From: Roseibium album | Lineage (GTDB): Bacteria > Pseudomonadota > Alphaproteobacteria > Rhizobiales > Stappiaceae | Length of the DNA stretch: 64,000 bases | Assembly (NCBI GenBank): GCA_001404055.1 | Contig: CXTY01000015.1 | Coordinates: 296,903 to 360,902 of the forward strand | Reading direction: 5' to 3' | Shown here: piece after piece, positions 44,799 through 53,946 of the stretch | Layout: every line of letters starts with the position of its first letter | Numbering within the stretch: position 1 is the stretch's first letter | Position numbers and translations under genes: made by a program | Notes under the pieces: generated by a model | What the model was told of the DNA's origin: nothing | The model's database searches: none | Seen by the model: the letters and a program-made list of their open reading frames with translations, nothing else

Positions 44799-47700
44799 AT
44801 GAAAATAGTCCTTTTCGATGACATTCTTGAGCGCCACGTGCGACGAAGTCTGGCAAGGGCCCTGCGCGCTCGTGGTCATGAAGTATTCGAAACGGACCCT
44901 GTCTGGCAGGGACACAAGTTTCCGGTTACGCGCGAGGACCGCAGCAATGTTTTTGAAGTTGTCGAAAGCGTCGCGCAGCAGAAACCCGATGCTCTGCTGA
45001 ATTTCCGCGCGGCATCGCTAACGCCAGACATGCTTGATTATCTGCGCTCAAAAAAAATCTTTACCTTTGTCTGGTTGCCGGATGATCCGGTGCTTTATTC
45101 CGTTTGCTATGGCAGCACTGTCGAGTATTACGATTTTGTCCTGAATTGTGGTGACCGTTGTGTCTTGGACTTTTATGCAAAACGCCATGATGTGTTCGGC
45201 GTGAATTTTCCATTCTGGACGGACAACACGGAATTTCCTAGAGCTAGACTGCAGCAAGCGACAACGAAGTTCGACGTCGCGTTCCTCGGCAATCTAAGAG
45301 GCGCGGTACGCAACAAGCGGTACGATATTCTCGCGTCATTGCCCGGAGAGGTGAGGATTTACGGACGGGTAGACGAAGATCCGGCGAATATTGCCATGGG
45401 CTATCTGGATTCCGAAGCGGACATCGCAGCGACACTGGGACAGGCGCGTCTTGGCTTCAATATTCCGCAGATCTTCTCTGATTATCATGGGCACCAATAC
45501 GATTTTGACGGTCTCGCGCGCCTGGGCTCGTTCGAGTTCCCGTCGCGGGTCATCCAGTATGCCGCCGTCGGTCTTCCCGTGGTTACATTCGGTCAGGTAC
45601 AAGCACCCGCAACCTTTCCGGAGATGCTGGCGAGCACGGAAATCGGTGACATTGCCAACATCGTCCGCGAGTTGCTGGCCGACAACGACATGTGCAGCGA
45701 TCTCTCGCGGGCAACCTATTCCCGCTTTCAATCGTCGTTTTCCGCTGATAGCCGAGCCGGGTTTATCGAAGCGATCCTAAACGATCCGCACACGTTCAGG
45801 CAGGTTCCGTCGAAACAGCGCGCGTGCTTGTTCGCCGATCATGCTTATCTCGACGATTTGACAAAAGCGACGTCGCTCTCTCAGACACCGGAGGAAGAGT
45901 GCCCCTCGCTAGAACAGCAAATCGAGACCCTGGTAGGTGAGCAGCTTGAAAGCCCCAGGAAGTATCGTATCGTTTGCATCGGCCGGGCAGGCCTTCAAGG
46001 TCAACGGGCCGGCGTCTTTGCCGGACATGTGCGCGCTCTGAAAAACCTCGGGCATGCCGTGTGCCACCTGCAGGGGGCGGACTTCGACCGCATCCTGAAG
46101 GTGGCGAAAGGGTTCAGGGCCAGTATCTTGATGGTCGAGGGCCGTGGCGCTGGCGTGACCGCGGAAGAGGTTGAGAAGCTGAAAGCCGCAGGCCTTCTTC
46201 TGGTTACTCTTACGCCGGATGACCCTGTTGGCTTTGAGTCCAATAGGAATTATGCGAGGCATTTCGACTTTCATTTTACGGGCTCCTGCCTTGCGCATGA
46301 AAGGTATCTGGAGAACGGCTTCAAGCGAACTTTCCTGCTGCCTTCCGGCATCGATCTTGGATGGATCCTGACCCGGCCATTCGATCCAGATCAGCCGGGA
46401 CCTGATATCGTTTGCATAGAGGATCGGGCTTCGTCGTCCCAAAAGGCTGTCATGCAGGCCGTGCGTGACGCCTATCGCTCAGTAGGACTCTATGGTGAGG
46501 ACTGGGGTGAGGGCGGGGCAAACCCGGACGATGCTTTGCTTTCGGAAGCGGAACGCCAGAAGATCAGACGTGCCGGGCTGATTAACGTTTGCTTCCCTGA
46601 CGACAACGATCAGGCAGACAGCATGCCGCAAGGGGTGGTCGAGGCGATTGCAGCTGGTGCCATCTGCATCATGGGGCAGAGGAACGTCGTCGAAAATGAT
46701 GACCGACCGGAACCGGGGATCGGAAAGTTTAAAGATACAACTGATCTCATCGCTGAAATTCGCGATCTCCTTGCCAATCCCGCCGAACGCGATCGACGAC
46801 GGCGGCGGGCGTTTCGGAAACTGGTCGATCATCACTTGCGCGAGAGGCAGTGGCGGGATGCGCTTTGCAGGATCGAATCCTGTCTGTCGCCTTCAAACGA
46901 CATCCTGAGCGACGAGCGCCGCCCGCTCATTAATGAGACGCTCGAGCCGAGCAGCGAACGCGAAGTGCGCGCGCTTCTGACCGGCTATTATGGACATGCC
47001 AATCTGGGGGATGAGCTTATTCTGGAGAGCGTGATCCAGGCTGTGACCCGGCATCGTCCGGAAGTCTCGCTTGTTGTTGCGACCACGGCACCGAAGGCGG
47101 TTACCGAAAGCCGTGGTATCGAGGCCGTAGGATTGGGCGATCTCGAAAAACTTTCAGCTATTGCTGCAAATGTCGACGCCGCAATTTTAGGGGGCGGAGG
47201 CCTCTGGCACGACTATTCGTTCAGGGACGCGGGCGGCGTAAAAGCGCTTTACGATGCCTCGTCCCGGTCGATCGGTGGTTATTCGCGGCCCAGTCTTATG
47301 GCCGCAGGCTTGGGAGCCCCAGTTCACGTCTACGGGATGGGTGTCGGCCCGCTGAGTGACCCGGACGCGAAGTCGTTCCTGAACCAGATTGCTACCCAGA
47401 TGACGACTATTTCGGTGCGTGATCAGAGCTCTGCAGATCTTCTGCGGGCGATCGACAACTGGCGGCAACCGGTGCGGGTAGTGCCGGACATGGTCTATGC
47501 GCTCGACCTGCCGGTGTGCGGGTCCGTGCCCGAAATCGACGAGGTGGCCGGCGATCTGCCAGTAGTGGTCGTGAACTTGAGGAGTTGGCCTTACCAAGAC
47601 CTGGGGCGAACTATCGAACGACTTACCGGCGCACTGTCCGCGACGTTCAAATTGTCCCCGTTTGCGCTTGTAGGGTTCCCCATGCAGGAAGCGGGGAAGT

Positions 47701-48740
47701 CCGACGAGGTGCAGATCAGGCGCTTGTTCGACCGCCTGCCCGACGAAATTCCGAGGCTCATCGTAAGATGGAATGGGGATGCGTCGAAAGCGATCAACAC
47801 CATAAATCGTGCCGATGCGGTTTTTGCCATGCGACTGCATACATGTCTGCTGGCTCATCGCTTGGAGAAGCCTGTCATTGGCTTCAGTTACGATCCCAAA
47901 GTGCGCGCACATTTCGAGGAACTGTGTCGAGAAGACTCTGTCATGGACTTCGCGACGCTTCCTGGCACGTGGAAGGAGAAATTGGTCAAGCTCATTAGCG
48001 GCCAAACCTTGATTTCCAGCGAGACAAAATCGCGGATCGTCGAGCTGGAACGGCGCTCGAGGGAGGAACTGCATCGTTTGGTGCGTGATCTGCCGAGCGC
48101 GATGCCCCGCAGGAAAATCACTATGCTGCTGGAAGAAAAATCGAGCGATGTTCGTCCTCCGGCAAATCCGCACCCGACCGGCGGTGGTTCGAAGATTTCG
48201 ACTGCCTCTGCTGAGGAAACAATTGACGAGACACTAACCAATTGGGCTTATTCGGATTCTGGTAAGGGGAGGCAGATCGCCAACTGGTGGAACTACGGCA
48301 AACTGCCGAAAAAGGCTCAACAATGCCTGCGCGAGGATGGCCGGCTGGCCCTGTCCGTTGATGCTGAAGGAGCATTGAATGCCCGTGTTGCGTTTGCTGA
48401 AGGGGACAAGTTCTACTTCACCACCGGTACGGAGACCCTGAAAGTACCGTCATCCGTGGCGCTGAGGTGGCCGTTGCGTCCTCGCAGGGAATATCAGCTG
48501 AAGGTGTCCTTCGAAGCGCTCAGCGGCAATCCGGAGGTCAGGTATTGGATTATCGAGTACGATCAGCATTCCCGACTTCAACATAGCACCGCCACGCTGA
48601 AACCCGGACACAATTTCCTAAAGTTGTCGTCGGGACCGGAGGCCCGAAGTTTTCGAGTCGCTTTCAGGCTTGCCGGGCATGGGGAATGCAAAATCCATCC
48701 CTTTCGCCTCACTAGCCGTGCGCGGCGACAAGGGGCGTAG
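44799..48740 (+). CDS. Three-enzyme fusion: two CgeB-like GTs and a polysaccharide pyruvyl transferase
   Basis: A 1313-residue protein starting at the ATG at 44799 (MKIVLFDDILERHVRRSL); an in-frame TTG at 44712 would add 29 unlikely residues. About 1-360: a CgeB/DUF3880-like GT-B domain (FTFVWLPDDPVLYSV, VAFLGNLRG, FPSRVIQYAAVGLPVVTFG). About 385-715: a second GT-B-like domain (VCIGRAGLQGQRAGVFAGHV, GLLLVTLTPDDP, MPQGVVEAIAAGAICIMG). About 730-1110: a polysaccharide pyruvyl transferase (CsaB-like: LLTGYYGHANLGDELILESV, ILGGGGLWHD, VYGMGVGPLSD, AVFAMRLHTCLLAHRL). About 1160-1313: a beta-sandwich-like tail. It probably adds sugars and pyruvyl (ketal) groups to the glycan. The fusion is unusual, since these enzymes are generally separate. 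Confidence 0.85.
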   Translation: MKIVLFDDILERHVRRSLARALRARGHEVFETDPVWQGHKFPVTREDRSNVFEVVESVAQQKPDALLNFRAASLTPDMLDYLRSKKIFTFVWLPDDPVLYSVCYGSTVEYYDFVLNCGDRCVLDFYAKRHDVFGVNFPFWTDNTEFPRARLQQATTKFDVAFLGNLRGAVRNKRYDILASLPGEVRIYGRVDEDPANIAMGYLDSEADIAATLGQARLGFNIPQIFSDYHGHQYDFDGLARLGSFEFPSRVIQYAAVGLPVVTFGQVQAPATFPEMLASTEIGDIANIVRELLADNDMCSDLSRATYSRFQSSFSADSRAGFIEAILNDPHTFRQVPSKQRACLFADHAYLDDLTKATSLSQTPEEECPSLEQQIETLVGEQLESPRKYRIVCIGRAGLQGQRAGVFAGHVRALKNLGHAVCHLQGADFDRILKVAKGFRASILMVEGRGAGVTAEEVEKLKAAGLLLVTLTPDDPVGFESNRNYARHFDFHFTGSCLAHERYLENGFKRTFLLPSGIDLGWILTRPFDPDQPGPDIVCIEDRASSSQKAVMQAVRDAYRSVGLYGEDWGEGGANPDDALLSEAERQKIRRAGLINVCFPDDNDQADSMPQGVVEAIAAGAICIMGQRNVVENDDRPEPGIGKFKDTTDLIAEIRDLLANPAERDRRRRRAFRKLVDHHLRERQWRDALCRIESCLSPSNDILSDERRPLINETLEPSSEREVRALLTGYYGHANLGDELILESVIQAVTRHRPEVSLVVATTAPKAVTESRGIEAVGLGDLEKLSAIAANVDAAILGGGGLWHDYSFRDAGGVKALYDASSRSIGGYSRPSLMAAGLGAPVHVYGMGVGPLSDPDAKSFLNQIATQMTTISVRDQSSADLLRAIDNWRQPVRVVPDMVYALDLPVCGSVPEIDEVAGDLPVVVVNLRSWPYQDLGRTIERLTGALSATFKLSPFALVGFPMQEAGKSDEVQIRRLFDRLPDEIPRLIVRWNGDASKAINTINRADAVFAMRLHTCLLAHRLEKPVIGFSYDPKVRAHFEELCREDSVMDFATLPGTWKEKLVKLISGQTLISSETKSRIVELERRSREELHRLVRDLPSAMPRRKITMLLEEKSSDVRPPANPHPTGGGSKISTASAEETIDETLTNWAYSDSGKGRQIANWWNYGKLPKKAQQCLREDGRLALSVDAEGALNARVAFAEGDKFYFTTGTETLKVPSSVALRWPLRPRREYQLKVSFEALSGNPEVRYWIIEYDQHSRLQHSTATLKPGHNFLKLSSGPEARSFRVAFRLAGHGECKIHPFRLTSRARRQGA

Positions 48741-49063
48741 CGTAATTCCTGTGTAATGAATTTGATGTTCCTTAAAGGCGTCGGCTGTCTCGACTTTCGG
48801 CTTGCGGGGGTGTGGCTGCTGGTGCATGTTGTGCCCAAATGCAAGGACGGCGTATATGGCTGTCCCATGATAGCAGTTTACAGGCGGACGGTGCTGCTTA
48901 GGCGAGCCAGCTTTGCGAAGGATTTGCCTCACACTATCTTTCTAGGGATTGATGATGGCCCGGCACCTCATTTCCAGCAACACTTCACGTTGCTGGACAC
49001 CCGACGGGTGGAGCATGACCATTGTGGCCGTCGCGCCGAGATCTGTTGGCAACGTAATTAGGG
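48741..49063. other. Intergenic gap between the fusion gene and the aminotransferase
   Basis: These 323 bases contain open frames on both strands (about 100 residues each), but none resembles a known protein and none has a convincing start signal. A decayed gene is possible. The 3' end carries the purine-rich sequence before the aminotransferase GTG at 49064. Confidence 0.35.
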
Positions 49064-50197
49064 GTGGACGAAGTGGCAGACCTGATCCCGGTAGCCGGGC
49101 CCTGGATAACCCAGCGGGAAGTGGACTACGCCGCTGACGCGGCCGCAAACGCCTGGAACGAGAACCACAACATCTACAACACCCGTTTTGAAACGGCGTT
49201 CGCAGACTATGTAGGTGTGAAGCACGCGGTCTCGCTGCCTCATTGCACCGCGGGAATTCATCTCTCGCTGGCCGCGTTCGGCATCGGCCCTGGCGATGAA
49301 GTCATAGTTCCAGAGGTAACGTGGATCGCCTCGGTCGCACCTGTCGTCTATGTAGGCGCCGAGCCCGTTTTCGCCGATATAGACCCCGTGACCTGGTGCC
49401 TCGATCCCGCCTCTGTCGAAGCCTGTCTGACGGACCGAACGAAGGCAATCATCGGCGTCGATCTGTACGGCTCGATGGCCGACTGGACGCAACTTCGGAA
49501 AATCGCTGAGGCGCGGAACTTGTACCTGCTCGAAGATGCGGCGGAAGCGGTTGGCTCGCGTTTGGACGGGCTGGCCGCCGGGAGTTTCGGTGACACGGGC
49601 GTTTTCTCTTTTCACGGCTCGAAATCTTTGGTGACGGGCGAGGGGGGCATGCTCGTCACCGATGATGAGGAAGTGTACGTCCGTGTTATGAGCCTGCGCG
49701 ATCACGGTCGTCCTCCGAAGGATCGCTTCTTTCTAAATCAAGAAGTTGGATTCAAATACAAGATGAGCGCCCTGCAGGCGGCTGTCGGGCTTGCGCAGGT
49801 CGAACGAATTGACGAGCTCATTGAGAAAAAACGCCAGATCTTCAACTGGTACGCCGATCAGTTGGGCGAACGCTCCGATATTTGGCTGAATGCTGAACCA
49901 GAAAATGTCCATAATTCGTATTGGATGGTGACCATTGTGACCGAAGCCGCTATTGGTCTGAACAAGTTTCAGCTAATGAAAGCGTTGGAAACGCGGGGCA
50001 TCGACAGTCGGCCATTTTTTTCGCGGCTTTCGCAGATCCCGGCATTTGCCGACCGGCCGGAAAGCGCGCGGTTTTTACCGGAAGTCCCGCAGGGTGCAAA
50101 TGCCGCCGAGTACGGGGTCAACTTGCCCTCGGGCTATGGGATGACGGAAGAAAAAGTCGCGCGGGTGGTATCGGCGCTCAATGAAATTCTAGTCTAA
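49064..50197 (+). CDS. DegT/DnrJ/EryC1/StrS sugar aminotransferase
   Basis: A 377-residue PLP-dependent aminotransferase (perosamine synthase-like). Key parts: GPWITQREVDYAADAAANAW, HCTAGIHLSLAAFGIGPGDEVIVP, LYGSMADW, EDAAEAVGS and FSFHGSKSLVTGEGGM with the PLP-binding Lys187. The C-terminal part contains MSALQAAVGLAQVERIDEL. It converts a 4-keto-6-deoxy nucleotide sugar to a 4-amino sugar; the keto sugar could come from the CDP-glucose dehydratase downstream, or from a GDP-sugar made elsewhere. The product would be a substrate for the formyltransferase upstream. GTG start. Confidence 0.92.
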   Translation: MDEVADLIPVAGPWITQREVDYAADAAANAWNENHNIYNTRFETAFADYVGVKHAVSLPHCTAGIHLSLAAFGIGPGDEVIVPEVTWIASVAPVVYVGAEPVFADIDPVTWCLDPASVEACLTDRTKAIIGVDLYGSMADWTQLRKIAEARNLYLLEDAAEAVGSRLDGLAAGSFGDTGVFSFHGSKSLVTGEGGMLVTDDEEVYVRVMSLRDHGRPPKDRFFLNQEVGFKYKMSALQAAVGLAQVERIDELIEKKRQIFNWYADQLGERSDIWLNAEPENVHNSYWMVTIVTEAAIGLNKFQLMKALETRGIDSRPFFSRLSQIPAFADRPESARFLPEVPQGANAAEYGVNLPSGYGMTEEKVARVVSALNEILV

Positions 50198-50347
50198 TCC
50201 CGGAAGTTTGCCGGTCATGAGGCCAAGCACTCGTTATGTCGTCACACCGGGCGTGATCGGGATGAGACCTGTTTTCGGCTGGTAACAGACGAAGGTTTGG
50301 CTAAAAAAGTAGGTGCGTGAGTTTTTTGGCTAGGGAGAAGCAGCCCA

Positions 50348-51403
50348 ATGATTTTTAAAAGGTTTCTGCGGCCCTGTTTCGATCCGTCGACAGTGCCAGT
50401 GCTAATCGTACCAACCAGAAATCGTCCAACATCTCTCGACAGCCTGCTCCACTACCTGGCGCGCTTCTATCCGGGAGCACGTCTGATCGTTGCAGATGGC
50501 AGCGAAGAGCCCTTTCAATCAGAAAACGGATCTAACGCGGCAGCTATCAGCGGTGAGCTCGATCTGCGATATCTGGCATTTCCTCCAGAAATGCCGTTGC
50601 TCGACCGGCTTGAAACAGTGCTTTCAGGTGAACCGGAAGGCTATTATGTTCTCGGCGCTGATGATGATTTTCCGATACTGGAGACACTCGGTGCTGCCAA
50701 GGCTTTTCTTGAGGCAGACAAGGACTACGCTCTCTGTGGCGGCTACAACATGTTGGTTCGCATGAACAAGAGCCACAGGTTGACCACGATGATGTTCGAT
50801 GCGCGGTCAATCGAACACGAGAAGGCCTCCGAGCGCTGTCGTACCTATGCGGATCACGACTTCCCGACCTATTATAGTGTGGCCTCACGTTCGCACATTC
50901 TTTCCAGATACGATCGTTGCCGGGATTTCTTCGTCCCCGGTTTCGTTGATTACATGCTTGGCTTTCACGATTTGTGCCGTGGAAAGCTAAAGATATTCAA
51001 CGAATTGTCTTATATCAGAAGCGCCAATGCGGCTCACAGCTATATTCGTGTTACCGACCGTCTGAATTTTCTGCGGGAGGCAAATCAGGTGTTGTCCCTG
51101 CAACGGCATATCGCGGCTGACCTGAAATGCTCGGATGAGAGTATTTCAGGTGAAAAGGCCCAAAACATGAGTGAAGATTTTATTTTTGAAAGGATTCGTT
51201 TTTTGACGCGCGACAAGTCGAATCCAGATTCGAAGATGGAAGCGTCTCAACTGTTTCATAAGAGCGTTCTTGACGAAAGTAGCGAAAATTTTCGAAAATA
51301 TAGGAATCGGCTCGATTATGTGCGGGAGAGCCTGAAGAAAATCGTGGAGTCGGACGACAACAAGTTCGAAAACCGGTTCCGATCAACGATAGACGGGCGT
51401 TGA
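50348..51403 (+). CDS. Glycosyltransferase (TIGR00180-type, GT2-like fold)
   Basis: A 351-residue glycosyltransferase-like protein. The N-terminus VPVLIVPTRNRPTSLDSLLHYL and LIVADGS, with YYVLGADDDFPIL (the D-x-D site), fit the TIGR00180 family found in polysaccharide loci. The C-terminal half is helical and unrecognised. A 150-bp gap separates it from the aminotransferase and it precedes the CDP-sugar genes. Donor and acceptor unknown. Confidence 0.82.
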   Translation: MIFKRFLRPCFDPSTVPVLIVPTRNRPTSLDSLLHYLARFYPGARLIVADGSEEPFQSENGSNAAAISGELDLRYLAFPPEMPLLDRLETVLSGEPEGYYVLGADDDFPILETLGAAKAFLEADKDYALCGGYNMLVRMNKSHRLTTMMFDARSIEHEKASERCRTYADHDFPTYYSVASRSHILSRYDRCRDFFVPGFVDYMLGFHDLCRGKLKIFNELSYIRSANAAHSYIRVTDRLNFLREANQVLSLQRHIAADLKCSDESISGEKAQNMSEDFIFERIRFLTRDKSNPDSKMEASQLFHKSVLDESSENFRKYRNRLDYVRESLKKIVESDDNKFENRFRSTIDGR

Positions 51404-51515
51404 TCTGCCCGTGGATGCGTTTCGACGCTTGCCCCGGGAGATAAAGACCAGTAGACCCGCTGGGATACAACGCTTTCCAGCAATACTTGGTTATTGGAAG
51501 AGAGAGTCGAACACC

Positions 51516-52289
51516 ATGAAGACAGTGATATTGGCAGGAGGATACGGCACGCGCCTTAGCGAGGAAACGCACCTTCGTCCGAAGCCGATGGTGGAAATTG
51601 GCGGCAAACCCATCCTTTGGCACATCATGAAAGTGTATTCGCATCACGGTATCAATGAATTCATTATCTGCCTCGGTTACAAGGGCTACGTTATCAAGGA
51701 ATATTTTGCCAATTACTTTCTGCATCTGTCCGACGTGACAATAGACGTTGCGGCCAACACGCTGGAGGTTCATCAGAAACGAGCGGAACCCTGGAAGATC
51801 ACTCTCGTGGATACGGGAGAGGACACAATGACCGGCGGAAGGCTCAAGCGGGTTGCTGAGTATTTGGATGACGAAGACTTCTGTTTCACCTATGGTGATG
51901 GCGTCTCCGACGTGAATATTACCGAACTCATCGAGTTTCATCGATCCGGCCAGCAACTGGCGACGGTGACTGCTGTGCGGCCGCCGGGACGCTACGGTGC
52001 GATCAAGATTGGTGAAGCGGATACCGTCATGGGTTTTGCCGAAAAACCACGGGGGGACGGCGGTTTCATCAACGGCGGTTTCTTCGTTCTTTCTCCCAAG
52101 GTTATTGACTATATCGAGGGTGATTCCACGTCCTGGGAGGGTTCGACATTGGAGAAAATCGCAAGCGAAGGGAAGCTTCGCGCCTTCTCACATGACGGCT
52201 TCTGGGCGGCCATGGACACATTGCGAGACAAGAAGCAGCTCGAGTTACAGTTTTCGAACGGTAATGCACCGTGGGTCATATGGTCTTGA
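51516..52289 (+). CDS. rfbF: Glucose-1-phosphate cytidylyltransferase
   Basis: A 257-residue nucleotidyltransferase that makes CDP-glucose from CTP and glucose-1-phosphate. The signature LAGGYGTRLSEETHLRPKPM followed by VEIGGKPILWHIMK and FTYGDGVSDVNI are diagnostic of RfbF rather than RfbA, as are ISHHGINEF-type helices and GGFFVLSP. The ATG at 51516 follows a GAAGAGAGAG region. The gene overlaps the CDP-glucose dehydratase reading frame at its 3' end. First step of the CDP-6-deoxyhexose pathway. Confidence 0.95.
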   Translation: MKTVILAGGYGTRLSEETHLRPKPMVEIGGKPILWHIMKVYSHHGINEFIICLGYKGYVIKEYFANYFLHLSDVTIDVAANTLEVHQKRAEPWKITLVDTGEDTMTGGRLKRVAEYLDDEDFCFTYGDGVSDVNITELIEFHRSGQQLATVTAVRPPGRYGAIKIGEADTVMGFAEKPRGDGGFINGGFFVLSPKVIDYIEGDSTSWEGSTLEKIASEGKLRAFSHDGFWAAMDTLRDKKQLELQFSNGNAPWVIWS

Positions 52290-53386
52290 ACGACAAAAAA
52301 TTCTGGCGCGACAAACGCGTCTTCTTGACAGGTCACACTGGTTTCAAGGGCTCTTGGTTGGCGCTTTGGCTAGAGCGACTCGGCGCACGGGTAAGTGGTT
52401 ACGCTCGCGCGCCTCAGAGCAATCCCAGCCTCTACGCCGCCGCGCAAGTCGAAACGAGCGTCAGCACCTCAACCGAAGCTGATATACGGGATTTGGAAAC
52501 GCTCGCGAAGGCAATGGAGCAGGCCTCGCCAGATATCGTTTTCCATCTTGCCGCCCAATCTCTTGTTCGAGAAGGCTACGTCGATCCCTGCGAAACATTT
52601 AGCAGCAATCTTATGGGGACGGTGCATGTGCTCGAGGCCGCAAGGGGGCTAGACAGCGTCAAGGGTATTGTCATCGTCACCACCGACAAATGCTATGAAA
52701 ATCGCGAATGGGTGCATCCCTACCGCGAAACCGACCCACTCGGTGGCAGTGACCCGTACAGCGCCAGCAAGGCTTGTGCGGAGCTGGCGACGTCAGCCTA
52801 TCGGCGCAGCTTCTTTTCCGCTTCGGCGGGAATGGCGCGCATTGCAACCGCGCGTGCCGGGAACGTGGTCGGTGGCGGCGACTGGGCGGCCGATCGACTG
52901 ATACCAGATTGCATCCGGGCATTTGAAGCGGGAGAGCCGGTCGTGCTGCGCAATCCCGGTGCGATCCGGCCTTGGCAGCATGTCCTGGAGCCGCTTGCAG
53001 GCTACCTACGCTTGGCCGAATTACTGTGCGGCCCAGATGGAAGCGCTTATGCCGAGACCTGGAACCTGGGCCCCGACGCTGGCGGGGAAGCGGATGTCCA
53101 TACGACCGCAATGGGCATTGCTGCCGCCTGGCAGGACGAGGCCAAGGTCGATTGCGGGCAAACCGATGCGACCCGCGCCGAAAGCAACCATTTGCGCCTC
53201 GAATCAACAAAAGCTCGGACCATACTCGGCTGGCGCTCGGTGTGGTCGTTCACCGAAACACTCGATAAAACTGTCGCGTGGTACACTCAGGTCAGAGACG
53301 GCGCCGATGCTAGAGACGTCACACTCGCACAAATAGAACAGTTCGAGGCCGACATGGCGACGGTCGAAGACGGTGGTGGCCGGTGA
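52280..53386 (+). CDS. rfbG: CDP-glucose 4,6-dehydratase
   Basis: A 368-residue SDR enzyme producing CDP-4-keto-6-deoxy-D-glucose. NAD-binding loop VFLTGHTGFKGSWLALWL, DIRDLETLAKAM, FHLAAQSLVREGYVDP, TTDKCYENREW and the catalytic PYSASKACAEL (Tyr-x3-Lys) are all present. I choose the ATG at 52280; a GTG nine bases earlier is also in frame. It overlaps rfbF by 10 bp and the next gene by 4 bp. Confidence 0.95.
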   Translation: MVLNDKKFWRDKRVFLTGHTGFKGSWLALWLERLGARVSGYARAPQSNPSLYAAAQVETSVSTSTEADIRDLETLAKAMEQASPDIVFHLAAQSLVREGYVDPCETFSSNLMGTVHVLEAARGLDSVKGIVIVTTDKCYENREWVHPYRETDPLGGSDPYSASKACAELATSAYRRSFFSASAGMARIATARAGNVVGGGDWAADRLIPDCIRAFEAGEPVVLRNPGAIRPWQHVLEPLAGYLRLAELLCGPDGSAYAETWNLGPDAGGEADVHTTAMGIAAAWQDEAKVDCGQTDATRAESNHLRLESTKARTILGWRSVWSFTETLDKTVAWYTQVRDGADARDVTLAQIEQFEADMATVEDGGGR

Positions 53387-53946
53387 CAAGACGCTTCGAG
53401 ATCGAACATACACCGCTTCGTGACTTCGTCGTTCTCACCCGTAAGCCTGTAGGTGATCAGCGGGGATGGTTCGAGCGTCTTTATTGTGCAGACGAACTGG
53501 AATCGGTGAACCTGACCAAACCGATTCGCCAGATCAATCGTTCATTCACGCGGCGGCAGGGCACAATACGAGGGTTGCATTTTCAGCATCCGCCACAGGC
53601 CGAGACAAAGCTGGTGTCCTGCCTTCGAGGCCGTGTGTTTGATGTTGCGGTCGACTTGCGCAGGGGCTCTTCGACGTTCCTGAACTATCACGGCGTTGAG
53701 CTGTCGGAGCACAATTCGAAGACGGCGTTCATCCCCAAGGGGTTCGCTCATGGCTTCCAAACCCTGACGCCCGACTGCGTTCTTTTGTATCTGCATACAG
53801 CCAATTATACGCCCACGAGCGAGGATGGTGTTCATCCGTTGGATCGAACGCTGTCGATCGCCTGGCCGGAAGACGAGAAGTTTCTCTCCGACCGCGACGC
53901 GAATCTGCCGTCTATCTTAGAGGACTTCGAGGGAGTTCAGCTATGA
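53383..53946 (+). CDS. dTDP-4-dehydrorhamnose 3,5-epimerase-family protein (CDP-sugar)
   Basis: A 187-residue cupin epimerase of the RmlC family. GDQRGWFERLYC, GTIRGLHFQHPP (catalytic His), VFDVAVDLRRGSSTF and FIPKGFAHGFQTL are typical. Starts with GTG overlapping the rfbG stop (GTGA). In this context it most likely epimerises a CDP-4-keto sugar rather than a dTDP sugar, because rmlA/rmlB are absent and rfbF/rfbG adjoin it. The exact stereochemistry is unknown. Confidence 0.92.
   Translation: MTRRFEIEHTPLRDFVVLTRKPVGDQRGWFERLYCADELESVNLTKPIRQINRSFTRRQGTIRGLHFQHPPQAETKLVSCLRGRVFDVAVDLRRGSSTFLNYHGVELSEHNSKTAFIPKGFAHGFQTLTPDCVLLYLHTANYTPTSEDGVHPLDRTLSIAWPEDEKFLSDRDANLPSILEDFEGVQL

Noticed and set aside
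48756..49061. 101-codon frame between the fusion gene and the aminotransferase
   Set aside because: No recognisable similarity and a competing antisense frame of equal length; not called as a gene.
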